Assembly: GCF_034479615.1 (NCBI RefSeq)
Contig: NZ_CP140255.1
Location: 3,596,001-3,660,000, forward strand
Origin: Vreelandella neptunia
GTDB taxonomy: Bacteria; Pseudomonadota; Gammaproteobacteria; Pseudomonadales; Halomonadaceae
Direction: 5' to 3'
Length of the DNA stretch: 64,000 bases
A model generated the notes under the pieces. It was given only the letters and a program-made list of their open reading frames with translations, had not been told where the DNA came from and made no database searches. Position numbers and translations under genes: made by a program. This document shows, in pieces, positions 1 through 9,986 of this stretch (its first letter is position 1; each line of letters begins with the position of its first letter).

Positions 1-1410
1 CAGCCAGTTAAGCGTTTCGATACGCTCGGAGAAGATCACCAGGCGGTCTTCAGTGTTGGTTTTTTTCCAACCAAAGGCACTGCTTTTCAGCAGTGTGAGT
101 AGCTCGCGGTATTTGTTGAAATTGTCTGGTGTGACGTTACGCAGCGCTAGCAGCAACGAATGCAGCGATTGAATTTCATGCTGTTCGTCTTCGCTTATCT
201 GCTGATACTCAGCCCCGCGGCCTTCTAGCTTTTTAATGCGCTGTTCAACCGACACCTTGGCCGCCGCTGGCGAGCTAAACAGGGATTTCTGCAAACCAAT
301 ACGCACTAGCTGCCCGTTTTTGGTTGCGCTGTGCTCGCCCCTGTAGGTGAAAGGCACCTCTAACAGCGCCTGGTAGGCGGCTTCTTCTTGAGGCGACGCG
401 TCCAGATAAATATCGTTCACTACCCGCTCTTTGAACTCTTGCTGTACTTGATTGCGGATATCTTTCTTAAAACGGCGAATGACCAAGCCTTTGTCGCGGA
501 AATCTTCTTTGGCGTAGTCGTCGGGGTCGGAGATCGCCGTGGGATCGAGCATGTTCATCAGGCTAGCAAAAGAACGCGCTTTGCCGTCGTGGGGCGTGGC
601 CGAAAGCATGATGAGGGAGTCTGACCGCCCTGCCAGCAGCTGAGCCAATTTGGCACGCTGAGAGCTTGAACCGCGCTCTGCTACGTTATGGGCTTCATCA
701 ATCACAATGATGTCCCAGTAGGCTTGCTCTAAGTGGCGGCGGTATTCGTTGTCTTGCTTGAGGGTGTCGATGGAGATAATCGACTTGTCATAGTAGTAAA
801 ACGGGTTATGGTTACCCGGAATATTGTTGCGTACCCGCTGTAGACCAGCAGAATCTAGCCGCGTGAGCGGGATGGTAAAACGGTTCCACATTTCTTTTTG
901 GAACTGGGTCATCATGCTTTTCAGCGTGAGCACCAGGATGCGCTTGCCTTTGCCACGTCGCATTAGCTCGGTCATTAAAATGCCGGCTTCTAGCGTTTTG
1001 CCTAACCCCACCGCATCAGCAATCAGAATACGCTGGCGGTTCTGCTTGAGTGCCTGCAGCGCGGGGTTAAGCTGGTACGGCACAGGGTCCATCGCGGCCT
1101 TGTGGCCCAGGTGAATATTGTCATCTGCTGGGGTGATCTGGCGCAGCTGAGTTTCAATAAACAGGCGGCTTTTTTCAAAGCCTGGGGTCAGGTCCTGCTC
1201 TAAGCAGGTTTCGGCGGGGTCGAGCACGCGAATAGCATCTTCGGCTTCTTCAAGCTGAGTGAGAAAGCGGGCGCTTTTGCCACTGACCAGTTCGGAAAGA
1301 CCATCCACGGTGAGGATATAGCCCCCGTCATCGCTGGCATCCGCGCGGCGAACAATCCATTCACAGTCGCGGATAACCACACGCGCACCGGGGGCGTAGA
1401 GAGCTGACAT
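1..1410 (-). CDS. SNF2/HepA-type DEAH helicase, partial (C-terminus beyond window)
   Basis: The reading frame starts at the ATG at 1410 and runs off the left edge, leaving 470 residues. The N-terminal ~95 residues form a domain of the kind that precedes the motor in SNF2 helicases of defence systems (DrmD/DpdE-like). The motor follows: motif I ADAVGLGKT near residue 135, a DEAH box (VIDEAH), motif III LSATPHDGK, then the start of helicase domain 2 (VIFSERIETL) at the edge. It should be an ATP-driven DNA translocase. It lies 260 bp downstream of the JAB gene on the same strand, so it is probably the last known member of that gene set. The family is clear; membership of a named system is not. 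Confidence 0.88.
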   Translation of the reverse strand, partial: MSALYAPGARVVIRDCEWIVRRADASDDGGYILTVDGLSELVSGKSARFLTQLEEAEDAIRVLDPAETCLEQDLTPGFEKSRLFIETQLRQITPADDNIHLGHKAAMDPVPYQLNPALQALKQNRQRILIADAVGLGKTLEAGILMTELMRRGKGKRILVLTLKSMMTQFQKEMWNRFTIPLTRLDSAGLQRVRNNIPGNHNPFYYYDKSIISIDTLKQDNEYRRHLEQAYWDIIVIDEAHNVAERGSSSQRAKLAQLLAGRSDSLIMLSATPHDGKARSFASLMNMLDPTAISDPDDYAKEDFRDKGLVIRRFKKDIRNQVQQEFKERVVNDIYLDASPQEEAAYQALLEVPFTYRGEHSATKNGQLVRIGLQKSLFSSPAAAKVSVEQRIKKLEGRGAEYQQISEDEQHEIQSLHSLLLALRNVTPDNFNKYRELLTLLKSSAFGWKKTNTEDRLVIFSERIETLNWL

Positions 1411-1669
1411 GTCTGTTTCCTGGACGTGCTGAAGAATTTATACCGCAAACAGGGAGCGATAGAGAACGGAGACGATGACACACATACCCGACATCTTTTT
1501 CGCATTAAATCACTTCATTGCGAAGAAAAGCACAATCAGATTAGGATACCACTCTGTAAAGCTCGGGCACAGCACGCAGATCAGCATTAACGTTTGGGTC
1601 AAGTACAAACCTAGAAGCTATTTACCTTGCTAAGTGGAAGTTAGCTGCCGATTCCACGCGGGGATCAGT

Positions 1670-2338
1670 TTATCGAGACGACCACTTCATAAAATCGTGC
1701 AGCGCTGGGACCTGCAACCCCATGTCGTCGGAAAACTGATATTCATCCTCTGACATCATGTTGGTAGCGTAAGCCCGTAACCAGAACTTGCGTTCATCTG
1801 CGGTCAGAACATACCCCTTGTCCTGCTCACTGCCTTTTAACCTATCAGGTATTGCCCAGCCGCGTTTTGAAAGCCTAGCAATTGTAATGACTAAATGAGT
1901 CATCAGTTCTTGTTCAGGAGCTACATATTCATGAAATTCTGGCCAGAATTCCTCATCACCGGGTGACCCTTGCCAGCCTTTAATACGGTTTACCTCATTA
2001 AGGTCCTCATAAGGATGAGAATGAAAGGTACCTACCAACTCAATGTTTTGCCAATAGCGCTCAAAAAACTGCTTCTTGGCGATAATAGAGTCGAAATTAG
2101 GCTGAACCCAATCTTCATGACGGGTTGCAGACGTTTCAACCGTCGCCATAGTAGCGATGATACGTGCTGGTAGGTTTCCTTTTGCAGGTATGGAGTATCC
2201 CCAAAGTAAACCAAAGGTTTCCAGTTTGAGATATCCTTTTGACCGTTCTCGGCCACGATGCTCAAATTCATAGGCTTCGAAAGCAGTAGTGAAGAGTTGA
2301 GGCACTACATACTCTTCAATATATGTCACTTTATCCAT
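1670..2338 (-). CDS. JAB/MPN (Mov34) metalloprotease-like protein
   Basis: This 222-residue protein has a JAMM-type signature: GTFHSHP in mid-protein, followed about 20 residues later by SPGD, giving the H-x-H...S-x-x-D zinc ligands and catalytic layout. JAMM enzymes cleave isopeptide or peptide bonds, often of ubiquitin-like proteins. No ubiquitin-like, E1 or E2 gene is visible nearby, so the substrate is unknown. The start at 2338 has an AAGGG ribosome site about 8 nt upstream. It sits between the Hsp70-like and SNF2 helicase genes on the same strand, which suggests a shared system. The fold call is good; activity is inferred. Confidence 0.78.
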   Translation of the reverse strand: MDKVTYIEEYVVPQLFTTAFEAYEFEHRGRERSKGYLKLETFGLLWGYSIPAKGNLPARIIATMATVETSATRHEDWVQPNFDSIIAKKQFFERYWQNIELVGTFHSHPYEDLNEVNRIKGWQGSPGDEEFWPEFHEYVAPEQELMTHLVITIARLSKRGWAIPDRLKGSEQDKGYVLTADERKFWLRAYATNMMSEDEYQFSDDMGLQVPALHDFMKWSSR

Positions 2339-2542
2339 CGATTAACCCTTACTGAGTTTATAGTATGAAATCAAGACGTCCTGAATATCGGACAAAAACA
2401 AAATTCCCCAGTTATAGGTTAAGAATATGTGCGAACTCGACTTTGTGAGGAAGCAACGTCCAGAAAGACGAAACTATGGCCAAGCCAAAGCAGGCATATT
2501 TCAAACTGCTAAAGCCTCGTTGTCATTTCCTTAAGTAGATGT

Positions 2543-4243
2543 CTATTGGCCATGCGGTTGAATGACATTCTGCCTTGCGCCTCCCAGCGATACGGCGATG
2601 CGGGAGAAGCTGTCGATAAGCTCCGGATAATCTTCTTCAATCCACTCAGGGCAGGGTCGTGCGGGTACTGTTTTGATCGACACTCCGTTAACTTCCAGCT
2701 CCCATCCGATCACATTCTGTGCAAACGGCAACGTGGCGCCGCCACCTGTTAATACAATCGCCAGTTCATGCCGTGGTGCGTTCTCCAGATAGTGCTTTGG
2801 TGCTCGCTCAAGGATTTCTACGATGGTGTTTTGCAGTGCTTGCTGGAAACGCTGGATAGAAGAGGACTCCATCACTTGCTCCAGTGTGACTTCGACAACG
2901 TTGCCATCAATCAACGTGACGTCCACATTTCCATCGTTAAAGAGATCTTCCTTATAGCGCCGAATGTTACGCTCCAAGGCATTGTAGATGCGCCGATAGT
3001 TAATAGTTTGTGACGTCACGCCTGCAAGCGAAAGCACCTTATGTGTCAGGACCCTGTCAATATAGTTACCTGCCATGCTGAATCCGGCGGTGGCTCCGGG
3101 AATTTGCAACGCCACAAAGTTATCGTGCTCCGGATCCACACGAATACGGAACATACTGATATCGGTGGTGCCTGCTCCGATGTCGATGACCATCGAGAGG
3201 TTATTCGCTTTACCATCTTCACTGATCAGCGCTGAAGCAACACCGAGGGGCTCCGTGATGGCGAAATCAACAAAGGGGTATTGATCATTTTGTGACAGAG
3301 CGACATCGCACACGGCTTTCAGATCACTCAGAGGTATACCTTCGTGAAACGGATTTTCCATTTCTTCGTTCAAGAAGCCATTGTGCTCTAGGCCAACCAT
3401 TGCCACATAAGCACCTCCCAACAAGTCTGAGAGCAACCTAGCGTACTCATTAGCCTTGCCATTGTCGAAACAGGGCATGGCGTAACGGCGCAATAGCGCG
3501 GTGTCATAGCTCTCATCCAAATCTTTCACACATTTACCGATGACCCAGGTGAGATAAACCAAGTAGTAGAACAGAATGTCTTTAAAGGTAATGTCGAGCT
3601 TTGTCGGATTGAAGACCTCCACGAGGAAATCATCTATGCCATCTTCCGACAGGAAACGCTTAATGTTGTCGACCCGCTTTCGGGCATCATCCTCATCCGC
3701 CTCCTGATCAGAAACTTCCAACGCGCTTTTACCAAAATAGACCTTACCGTCATTGCCTATGTACACCGACGAAATTAGCAGTTCCGGGCCGCCATCTATT
3801 GGGTCTTGACCAGCGATTTCACCAAGAGGCAAGACTTCGATAATATCCCCGCCATCATCTCGCTCTCCATCATGTACGAAGGTGACTTTAGACATTGCCG
3901 TGCCAAAGTCGATACAGATTCGGTAATCAGGAGATATATCATCTAGCTCGATTTCAGGCACTTTGATCGACGGACCCACTACTTCGATGTCAGGTTCTTC
4001 GATCGGCGGGCTCACTACTGGAGGAGGTAGTAATCCACCTTTTTTCTCACTAGGTATCTTTTGCCCAAACTCTTCATCATCAACCGGCTTTGCCGTCTCG
4101 CCTCCAAGCGCTTTAACGGCTGCTTCTAATGCCTGTTGCTCGGCTTCAGTAATTACGCCTGTGATTTCTTTTTTTCCGTCATTTCTTTCCGTTAGACGGT
4201 CAAGCAGATTTTCCAATAACCACCTGGCCTGGTTGTGCTCCAT
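2543..4243 (-). CDS. Hsp70/actin-fold ATPase
   Basis: This 566-residue protein has an N-terminal helical and Pro-rich linker (about residues 1-110), then an Hsp70-type nucleotide-binding domain. That domain has phosphate-1 ICIDFGTAMSKV, phosphate-2 VIDIGAGTTDIS and the adenosine loop VLTGGGATLPF near the C-terminus. No substrate-binding beta-sandwich or lid is recognisable after the ATPase, so it is not a housekeeping DnaK. I chose the ATG at 4243 because GAAGGGA lies just before it and it clears the upstream gene's stop at 4263. It is probably translated right after the 488-residue helical protein. Such stand-alone Hsp70-like ATPases occur in predicted conflict systems; its client here is unknown. 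Confidence 0.82.
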   Translation of the reverse strand: MEHNQARWLLENLLDRLTERNDGKKEITGVITEAEQQALEAAVKALGGETAKPVDDEEFGQKIPSEKKGGLLPPPVVSPPIEEPDIEVVGPSIKVPEIELDDISPDYRICIDFGTAMSKVTFVHDGERDDGGDIIEVLPLGEIAGQDPIDGGPELLISSVYIGNDGKVYFGKSALEVSDQEADEDDARKRVDNIKRFLSEDGIDDFLVEVFNPTKLDITFKDILFYYLVYLTWVIGKCVKDLDESYDTALLRRYAMPCFDNGKANEYARLLSDLLGGAYVAMVGLEHNGFLNEEMENPFHEGIPLSDLKAVCDVALSQNDQYPFVDFAITEPLGVASALISEDGKANNLSMVIDIGAGTTDISMFRIRVDPEHDNFVALQIPGATAGFSMAGNYIDRVLTHKVLSLAGVTSQTINYRRIYNALERNIRRYKEDLFNDGNVDVTLIDGNVVEVTLEQVMESSSIQRFQQALQNTIVEILERAPKHYLENAPRHELAIVLTGGGATLPFAQNVIGWELEVNGVSIKTVPARPCPEWIEEDYPELIDSFSRIAVSLGGARQNVIQPHGQ

Positions 4244-4262
4244 TCCCTTCGATTCCTTAGAA

Positions 4263-5729
4263 TTATGTGTTTTTTTGTTCTCGGGCAGGCTCGACCAGCG
4301 CCTTAACAACAATACGCTCACGCCCATTTAACACTTGTACCACCTGGTCGCGTATCACCCTGACCTGGGTAATGCCCGGCTGATGGCCACCATCCATTTC
4401 ATGGCGCGTTCTGCTGTAGGTCATGGCCTCCCCTTGCAAACCGGAAAGCTCGATACGCCTAAAGCGACATAACTGACGAAGTAACGTCGACATTTCCACA
4501 AAGCCGCTCAATCCCTTTTGCAAGGAAGCGAATACGACCGGATCGTGAACGAACTCTTCAATCAGCGGCATTAAATTAATCCGCACATTTTCCAAGGGGC
4601 GTCGGGTAGCTTCACCTTCCAATAGCAACTGCCCAATCAACATATCGGCATCGGCTTGTAGTTCTCTATTCTGGGCATTACCTGCCATACGCTTTGTACC
4701 ACCAGATATCCACCAGTCGGAAATCTCGCTGTCCAGCTCATGATGGCCTACGAAGTGTCGCTTGATATCAGTAGTCATACTGGTACGCGTGGCGTACATC
4801 ACTTTCATCGCTTCCAGTAAGGCCATATCCGTTTGCCCTTGGCGCGCCAGCACAAGGCAAGCCTCTCGCAAGCAGGTAAGTACCCGTGGCCTCACCTGAG
4901 AATGACTACGGAGATGCGTCCACAAACGAGCGCCAAACTGGGCTTTCATCATCCTGACCGCAGCATAGGTGTTAGCTTCCAACGCATAGGAGAAACGAAG
5001 CTGTACGACACGCAGCAGAAGCTCCAGTAAACGATCCCCCACTTCCGTGGCCAAGTCCTCGTCTTTGGCCTCTTTAACGTATCGCAGTGCTGATCGCACG
5101 ACGGCGCTCAGAACTTCACCAGGGTTACTCTCCAATGGCCAGAAATGATCCCGAGACACCTCTTTCCAGGCGTCTAAAATCCGCTTGAGCCTTCTTAGAC
5201 GGGCATCTGGGGCTTCAATTGCTAAGTTGTCGAAGCCAATGGTCATGGCATTGAGGACAGCAGCGTAATCATCAGCACGATCTCTGACGATAGCTAGCAG
5301 CGCTTTGCGTGCGTTTTCTGCCGCATCCAGTTCAAAAGCCTCTGACACCGCATATTTCATCAACCAAGCTGGTGCGGGATCCAAGTACCCCAGCGCTGCT
5401 GCGGCATAGGCTTTCTCGTCACCGTCTTTTAAGGAGTCCAAAGATGCCGGCGGCGCTTGCATCCAGGATTCAAACCCCTCGAAGACTTGATCTACCCGTG
5501 AGCGCACCACCGCGCTTAGACGCCCCAATAAGGCAGCCAACAGTAAGCGCTCTTCAGCGTTTTGGGCATTGCAGAGTTGGTAAGTATGCTGCACCAGCTG
5601 GGAAAGCTTTTCGTCTTGAAGCAGTGTTTGTAACTGATGTGCTGCCATGGCAGCGGTCAGCACATCATCTAGTGCTCGAAGTGTCGTCGCTTTTTCAATA
5701 TCTTCCCATTGAGGGGTGGATGAAGACAC
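4263..5729 (-). CDS. Large all-helical protein, first gene of Hsp70-like operon
   Basis: This is a 488-residue protein I do not recognise. It looks almost entirely alpha-helical, rich in Leu, Ala, Arg and Glu, with HEAT- or TPR-like periodicity and no signal peptide or membrane segment. It lacks obvious nucleotide-binding or metal motifs. Its stop lies 20 bp before the start of the Hsp70-like ATPase, so the two are likely co-translated and may act as a client-binding adaptor and its chaperone. The promoter region is shared with the divergent SF1 helicase at 6038. Coding is well supported by length and context; function is not known. Confidence 0.7.
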   Translation of the reverse strand: MSSSTPQWEDIEKATTLRALDDVLTAAMAAHQLQTLLQDEKLSQLVQHTYQLCNAQNAEERLLLAALLGRLSAVVRSRVDQVFEGFESWMQAPPASLDSLKDGDEKAYAAAALGYLDPAPAWLMKYAVSEAFELDAAENARKALLAIVRDRADDYAAVLNAMTIGFDNLAIEAPDARLRRLKRILDAWKEVSRDHFWPLESNPGEVLSAVVRSALRYVKEAKDEDLATEVGDRLLELLLRVVQLRFSYALEANTYAAVRMMKAQFGARLWTHLRSHSQVRPRVLTCLREACLVLARQGQTDMALLEAMKVMYATRTSMTTDIKRHFVGHHELDSEISDWWISGGTKRMAGNAQNRELQADADMLIGQLLLEGEATRRPLENVRINLMPLIEEFVHDPVVFASLQKGLSGFVEMSTLLRQLCRFRRIELSGLQGEAMTYSRTRHEMDGGHQPGITQVRVIRDQVVQVLNGRERIVVKALVEPAREQKNT

Positions 5730-5925
5730 ATTTCTTCCTTGTCATTTGCTGGTAATGCACCCTGTAGGTTAGGCACATATCATTCAAATCAATGCTCAAA
5801 GCTCTCGCGAAGACTTCGATACGTCAAGTATTCTTTGGTGGGCGTACCATAGACAAAGCTCATATAGTGCCAAGGCATTTCAGCACATAAAGCATTAATT
5901 GATTGATTAAAAATTAACGTTACTA

Positions 5926-5940
5926 CGACAAATCTTGTCG
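5926..5940. promoter_or_regulatory. Inverted repeat in divergent promoter region
   Basis: CGACAA-atc-TTGTCG has perfect 6-bp arms and a 3-bp spacer. It lies in the AT-rich stretch between the Hsp70-like operon (start 5729, minus) and the SF1 helicase (start 6038, plus). It could be an operator coordinating both transcripts. No dedicated regulator gene is adjacent, so the role is a guess. Confidence 0.35.
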
Positions 5941-6037
5941 CACCTATCAAGCATAATTGCGGCTGAAAATAGAGTTGAGAGATTTAGGTTCTCCTGATAC
6001 TACTATTTTTATCATACTGATGGGGCTAGGAGGCACC

Positions 6038-8035
6038 ATGCCACATTTGCGGCAAATCAGGGAGGCGATCAGCGTCGAAGAGCTGGCTCAGCGTAATGCA
6101 TCCATTTTCCACGTTGCCAGTGAAAGGCGCCTTTCTCATCGAATTGGCGTCTTACGTCTTAATACCAAAAAGCACCGTGGACAAAGCGATGTTTTGAGCG
6201 AAGCATTGGAAGGGGCTAATGCCTGGTGGCCTCTACCAGAGCAGCAGCATGGTACCGCCATCGTGCTATCGGTCTTTCCGGAAGATAATGAAATACAACT
6301 GACGAATGTGAAGGGCGCGCTACCTTCAGCAGATACCCAACTCCGAATCTATCCTCCGAATTTTATCGAGCCGCTACGTAAGCTCTATCATCACGAGAAA
6401 TACGCCACGGCAGGGCTAAAAATCTTTCGAGCCTTTAGTCGTAAAGCCCCCGTTGATGATAGAGCTCTCCCTGTTCCTGGGGTCATGACATTACGTAAGC
6501 AGCAAGAGAAAGCACTGACCCTACCGTACCAAAGCCATGCGTTGCTCTTCGGCCCGCCGGGCACAGGCAAGACATATACACTGTCTGCGCTTATCGCCCA
6601 GTTTCTGCTGCATGAACCCGACCAGCGCGTTTTGCTTCTTTCACATACCAATGCCGCCGTTGATGATGCACTGGTCAAAGTCGATAAAGCCCTTGAGCGA
6701 CTGGAAGATTACGACCGCAGCAAACGCTCCGTACGTATCGGTAAGAATTTTTCTATGCAGGCTTATAAGGAACGCGAACACCTGCTGCCATCGAACGAGG
6801 CGCTTACCTCACAGCTGGCGAAGCTGGAAAAAGAAAAGCCTGAACAAAAGGATGCGATCAAATATGACGCGTGGCTGACCAAGCGCGACAACCTGCGTAA
6901 AGAGATTGACGAACACACACAGAAACTCTTGCACAAGCGCCCACTGGTGGCCACCACCGCGGCTAGCGCGGGGTGGCGCTTTGAACAGCTTATGGGAGGT
7001 AACTTTGACTGGGTAGTATTTGATGAGGCCAGCCAGGTCTCTCTCTACCAGGTCATAGCTTTGTTGCCACTGGGTAAACGCTATCTTTTTTGCGGTGATG
7101 ATCGTCAACTCCCCCCCGTTTATGTCGCGCATACCAATACGCAAGCCCAGCGCTGGATGGGGAAATCCATTTTCAGTAAGGCCGACCAATTCCCTGAAAC
7201 ATCGAAAATATTTCTTGATGAGCAGGACCGCATGCTTCCTGAAATCTGCGAACTAGTCAGCCACCAGTTCTATGAAGATCGGTTAAAAACCGCAGTGCCT
7301 CATCAAGATCAAGCGCGAACGCAGTGGCAAAAGAGTCGCCAACGGCTACATAAGGACTATCAGAAAGCTATCGACATTGTGTTCGTCGAGGACCACGCTC
7401 GCTGGCGTCAACGCTTTATGGGCGAAGTACGCCATGGCTCTGCAGAGAAAGTGGTCGAAATTTACCAATCACTGGCTGATGAGCGCGATACGCTTGATGC
7501 AGAAACCGTTATCCTAGCACCGCTGCATTCACAACTACGCCTCATTCGTGAAATGGCTAGAAAGCAAGGAATCAGTACTATTCCTTGTTCCACCATCCAC
7601 AAGGCGCAAGGTCGGGAGTATCACACCGTCATTCTCGATGTGATAAACCTATCGGGTAACAACCGCTTCCTATCAGAAGTGTTATCCAAAGAACTCATCA
7701 ATGTCGCTTTCAGTCGGGCTAAAGCCAGGCTGATTGTACTCGCTAACGAAAAAGACCTTAACTCTAAATATATCAAAGCATTGCAACCAACTTTTGTTCT
7801 GTCAGCGCCATTGCTAAAAGCAGAGCCTAACGCCAGCCTGCCCTATCTTGCTGACTATGCCCCCATCGGGGAACACAACGTGGAAGCAATACGCAATCAA
7901 CTCTTTAACCTTCTACTCCCCAGCGGCGATTACATACAAGTCAAGCCGCTTGCCATTCAGGATCAGTATCTCAGGGTAGAAAAGCATTCTGACGGCCAGC
8001 TAGCCAGCTATCGACTTACCATGATTAATGGTTAA
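6038..8035 (+). CDS. SF1 (Upf1/DNA2-like) helicase
   Basis: This 665-residue superfamily 1 helicase has Walker A GPPGTGKT near residue 173, Walker B VVFDEAS, motif III FCGDDRQLPPV, motif V STIHKAQGREY and motif VI NVAFSRAKARL. That order fits the Upf1/DNA2/Mov10 branch rather than UvrD. The ATG at 6038 is chosen because of an ideal AGGAGG 5 nt upstream; upstream in-frame codons lack one. It has no fused nuclease domain. It is divergent from the Hsp70/JAB/SNF2 set and may belong to it, giving a module with two helicases of different superfamilies. Substrate (DNA or RNA) cannot be told. Confidence 0.85.
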   Translation: MPHLRQIREAISVEELAQRNASIFHVASERRLSHRIGVLRLNTKKHRGQSDVLSEALEGANAWWPLPEQQHGTAIVLSVFPEDNEIQLTNVKGALPSADTQLRIYPPNFIEPLRKLYHHEKYATAGLKIFRAFSRKAPVDDRALPVPGVMTLRKQQEKALTLPYQSHALLFGPPGTGKTYTLSALIAQFLLHEPDQRVLLLSHTNAAVDDALVKVDKALERLEDYDRSKRSVRIGKNFSMQAYKEREHLLPSNEALTSQLAKLEKEKPEQKDAIKYDAWLTKRDNLRKEIDEHTQKLLHKRPLVATTAASAGWRFEQLMGGNFDWVVFDEASQVSLYQVIALLPLGKRYLFCGDDRQLPPVYVAHTNTQAQRWMGKSIFSKADQFPETSKIFLDEQDRMLPEICELVSHQFYEDRLKTAVPHQDQARTQWQKSRQRLHKDYQKAIDIVFVEDHARWRQRFMGEVRHGSAEKVVEIYQSLADERDTLDAETVILAPLHSQLRLIREMARKQGISTIPCSTIHKAQGREYHTVILDVINLSGNNRFLSEVLSKELINVAFSRAKARLIVLANEKDLNSKYIKALQPTFVLSAPLLKAEPNASLPYLADYAPIGEHNVEAIRNQLFNLLLPSGDYIQVKPLAIQDQYLRVEKHSDGQLASYRLTMING

Positions 8036-8433
8036 CACACTCTGACAAACAGCCTATGGAACAAATCACTCACATAGCCTGTTTCCTGGGTGCTGAGGGA
8101 ACGCTTGTTAGATAGCAATTTGAAACTTTGGTCACTAGCTTTTAGTCATTGATTTTGAAAAATACCCAGTCGATGCCTTTGAAACAATTGACACGCAAAT
8201 TCCACATAAGAACCAAGGCGGACTATACCGATTACAATAGCTTTTACTAATCGACGCAGATATTGAACATCGTACGAAGTAAGTATCGATGCTTGGGTGG
8301 AAACCACATATCAGCGCATGGAGATATTTCAGACATAACTACCAATTACTGTGAGGGAATTTTGCCAAAGTGATATAACACCCTATGCAGGGGGCGGCAC
8401 CTCTAATAGTAGAGTTGCATCACTTAAAAAATT
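8036..8433. other. Gap without recognisable gene
   Basis: About 400 bp of AT-rich DNA follows the SF1 helicase. I see no coding frame with a credible start and no clear terminator or repeat. It ends at the IS remnant and may be decayed mobile DNA. Confidence 0.5.
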
Positions 8434-8852
8434 TGTGATGCGGTGAACGACCTGTGCTGTAAGCTGGGCATTTCAAGCAGCACCTTCTACAACTGGCGTA
8501 GTAAGTACGCCGGCCTTGAAGTGAATGAAGCGAAGCGTTTGCGGGAGCTTGTGACAGAAAACAATAAGCTGAAAAAGCTTTTGGCTGACAAGCTCCTGAA
8601 GTCGAGGCTATGAAGAATGGGCTGTCAAACAAGTGTTAACGTATACAGCCCGAAAAGCGATTGCTCGGCATCTGGTTGATTGCCACCAGATCAGCTAGCG
8701 TTCCGCCTGCCAACTTGTTGGCATTTCTCGAACAGCGGTATCGGTATCAAGCGCTGGATAAACAAGGCGATACTTTAAGAGCGCGTCTTAAAGAGCTTCC
8801 CACTCAGCAATCTGCCTACAGCTATCTTCTACTATATCAGCTGTTAAAATGA
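8434..8852 (+). pseudogene. Decayed IS3-family (IS407-like) transposase: orfA plus N-terminal orfB
   Basis: The frame at 8434-8613 encodes an orfA end with the helix-turn-helix GISSSTFYNWRSKY and a leucine-zipper-like KLKKLLADKLL, typical of the IS407 group. From about 8636 the orfB N-terminus follows in pieces: AIARHLVDCHQIS, an in-frame stop, RSACQLVGISRT, then a frameshift into YRYQALDKQGDTLRARLKEL, ending in a stop at 8852. The DDE catalytic half is absent. The matching C-terminal part lies at 18159-18383. Not functional. Confidence 0.8.
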
Positions 8853-8978
8853 CCATCATTAAGCGCCAGCCAGCGGATCTGTTTCGGATGAAACAGAAAA
8901 AAGTGATGCATTACACACATGAACCCAAGCCCATGGGAGCGTTTTGTTGTGCTGAATAAGATTGGGATACAATACGGC

Positions 8979-9887
8979 TCACCCACCTTTCCTTGCAGCT
9001 TCTTTGACTGCTTTTCTCAACATAATCTTAAAATCTTCATCTTTTTTGAGAGATATAGATGCATATTTTCTTACATTCTGGTTATTTCTAACTGCTTCAA
9101 TAACAATCTCTTTATCATTTTTAAAACATTCATCTAAATATTCCAATACCTGCGGCCTTTCTCTAACTGCCTCAAGAACAAACTTTCGATCTTTGCTAAA
9201 ATCTGTTGAAATAAGCGCAATAGCCCGTGGGTTACTTTTCACTGCTGCCATAGCAATGCTGTGATCATTTTTAAGCTCTTCACAAGCATATTTAATAGCA
9301 CAGCCATCATTCATAACCGCCTTAAAAACCAACTCCCTATCATTTCTCAATCTTTCGGATACCCACTCCAGAGACAAGCCAAGCTGGCTTACAGCTAAGC
9401 TAGCAATTTCTTTATCATCCTTCAATCTAATTGATGAATATTTAAAAGCCCATTGGCTTTTACTAACAGAATAAAAAATAAAAGAATAATCATCTTTTAA
9501 CGAGTCATCCACATACTCTATGTACCCTCTACAGGCTTTTGCTATATCAATGTCAGACTTTAATTCTTCCGCCGCATATACTAAAACCCTAGGGTCATTT
9601 TTTACAGCCAAAAGAACAATTTCTTTGTTCCCCTTAATATTTTCTGATGCAAATTTTAAGCTTCGACCATCTCTACATACTGCTTTTTTCAAGACCTCAA
9701 CATTAGATACTGTTTCTTCTGGCGCATACTTCAAAGCATACTGACCTGTTTTAAAAATAACCTGATCGACAAAATCGTTATCCTCCCACATCTCATTTGA
9801 AGATTCTTTCAACGACTTACCGCTCCAATCAAGGCTTTCAATAATTTCCTGTTTCTTTCTTTCAATTTCTATATTTTTTTCGCTCAT
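8979..9887 (-). CDS. DUF4116 repeat protein
   Basis: This 302-residue protein is built from about six imperfect repeats of roughly 45 residues with the pattern LK-D/N-KE-x-V-x-x-AV-x-x-xP-x-x-L-x-YA, the DUF4116 signature. It has no signal peptide or membrane helix. The ATG at 9887 has GGAA upstream and is preferred over an in-frame start 22 codons earlier. The gene is distinctly AT-rich against its neighbours, which suggests transfer. DUF4116 proteins are common in host-associated bacteria and some large-virus or giant-virus genomes, with no settled function. It stands alone between IS debris and a gene fragment. Confidence 0.8.
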   Translation of the reverse strand: MSEKNIEIERKKQEIIESLDWSGKSLKESSNEMWEDNDFVDQVIFKTGQYALKYAPEETVSNVEVLKKAVCRDGRSLKFASENIKGNKEIVLLAVKNDPRVLVYAAEELKSDIDIAKACRGYIEYVDDSLKDDYSFIFYSVSKSQWAFKYSSIRLKDDKEIASLAVSQLGLSLEWVSERLRNDRELVFKAVMNDGCAIKYACEELKNDHSIAMAAVKSNPRAIALISTDFSKDRKFVLEAVRERPQVLEYLDECFKNDKEIVIEAVRNNQNVRKYASISLKKDEDFKIMLRKAVKEAARKGG

Positions 9888-9986
9888 CAAAATGTTCCTT
9901 TCCACCTTTACTGTATATTTAGAGCGGTCTTCGCCCTTTACGCCCCACATGCAACATTTTTGGATTCTCTGCCCAGCCGCGCCAAT

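Noticed and set aside
1200..1505. 101-codon frame on minus overlapping the helicase start
   Set aside because: It lies out of frame within the SNF2 helicase coding region; helicase motifs settle the frame.
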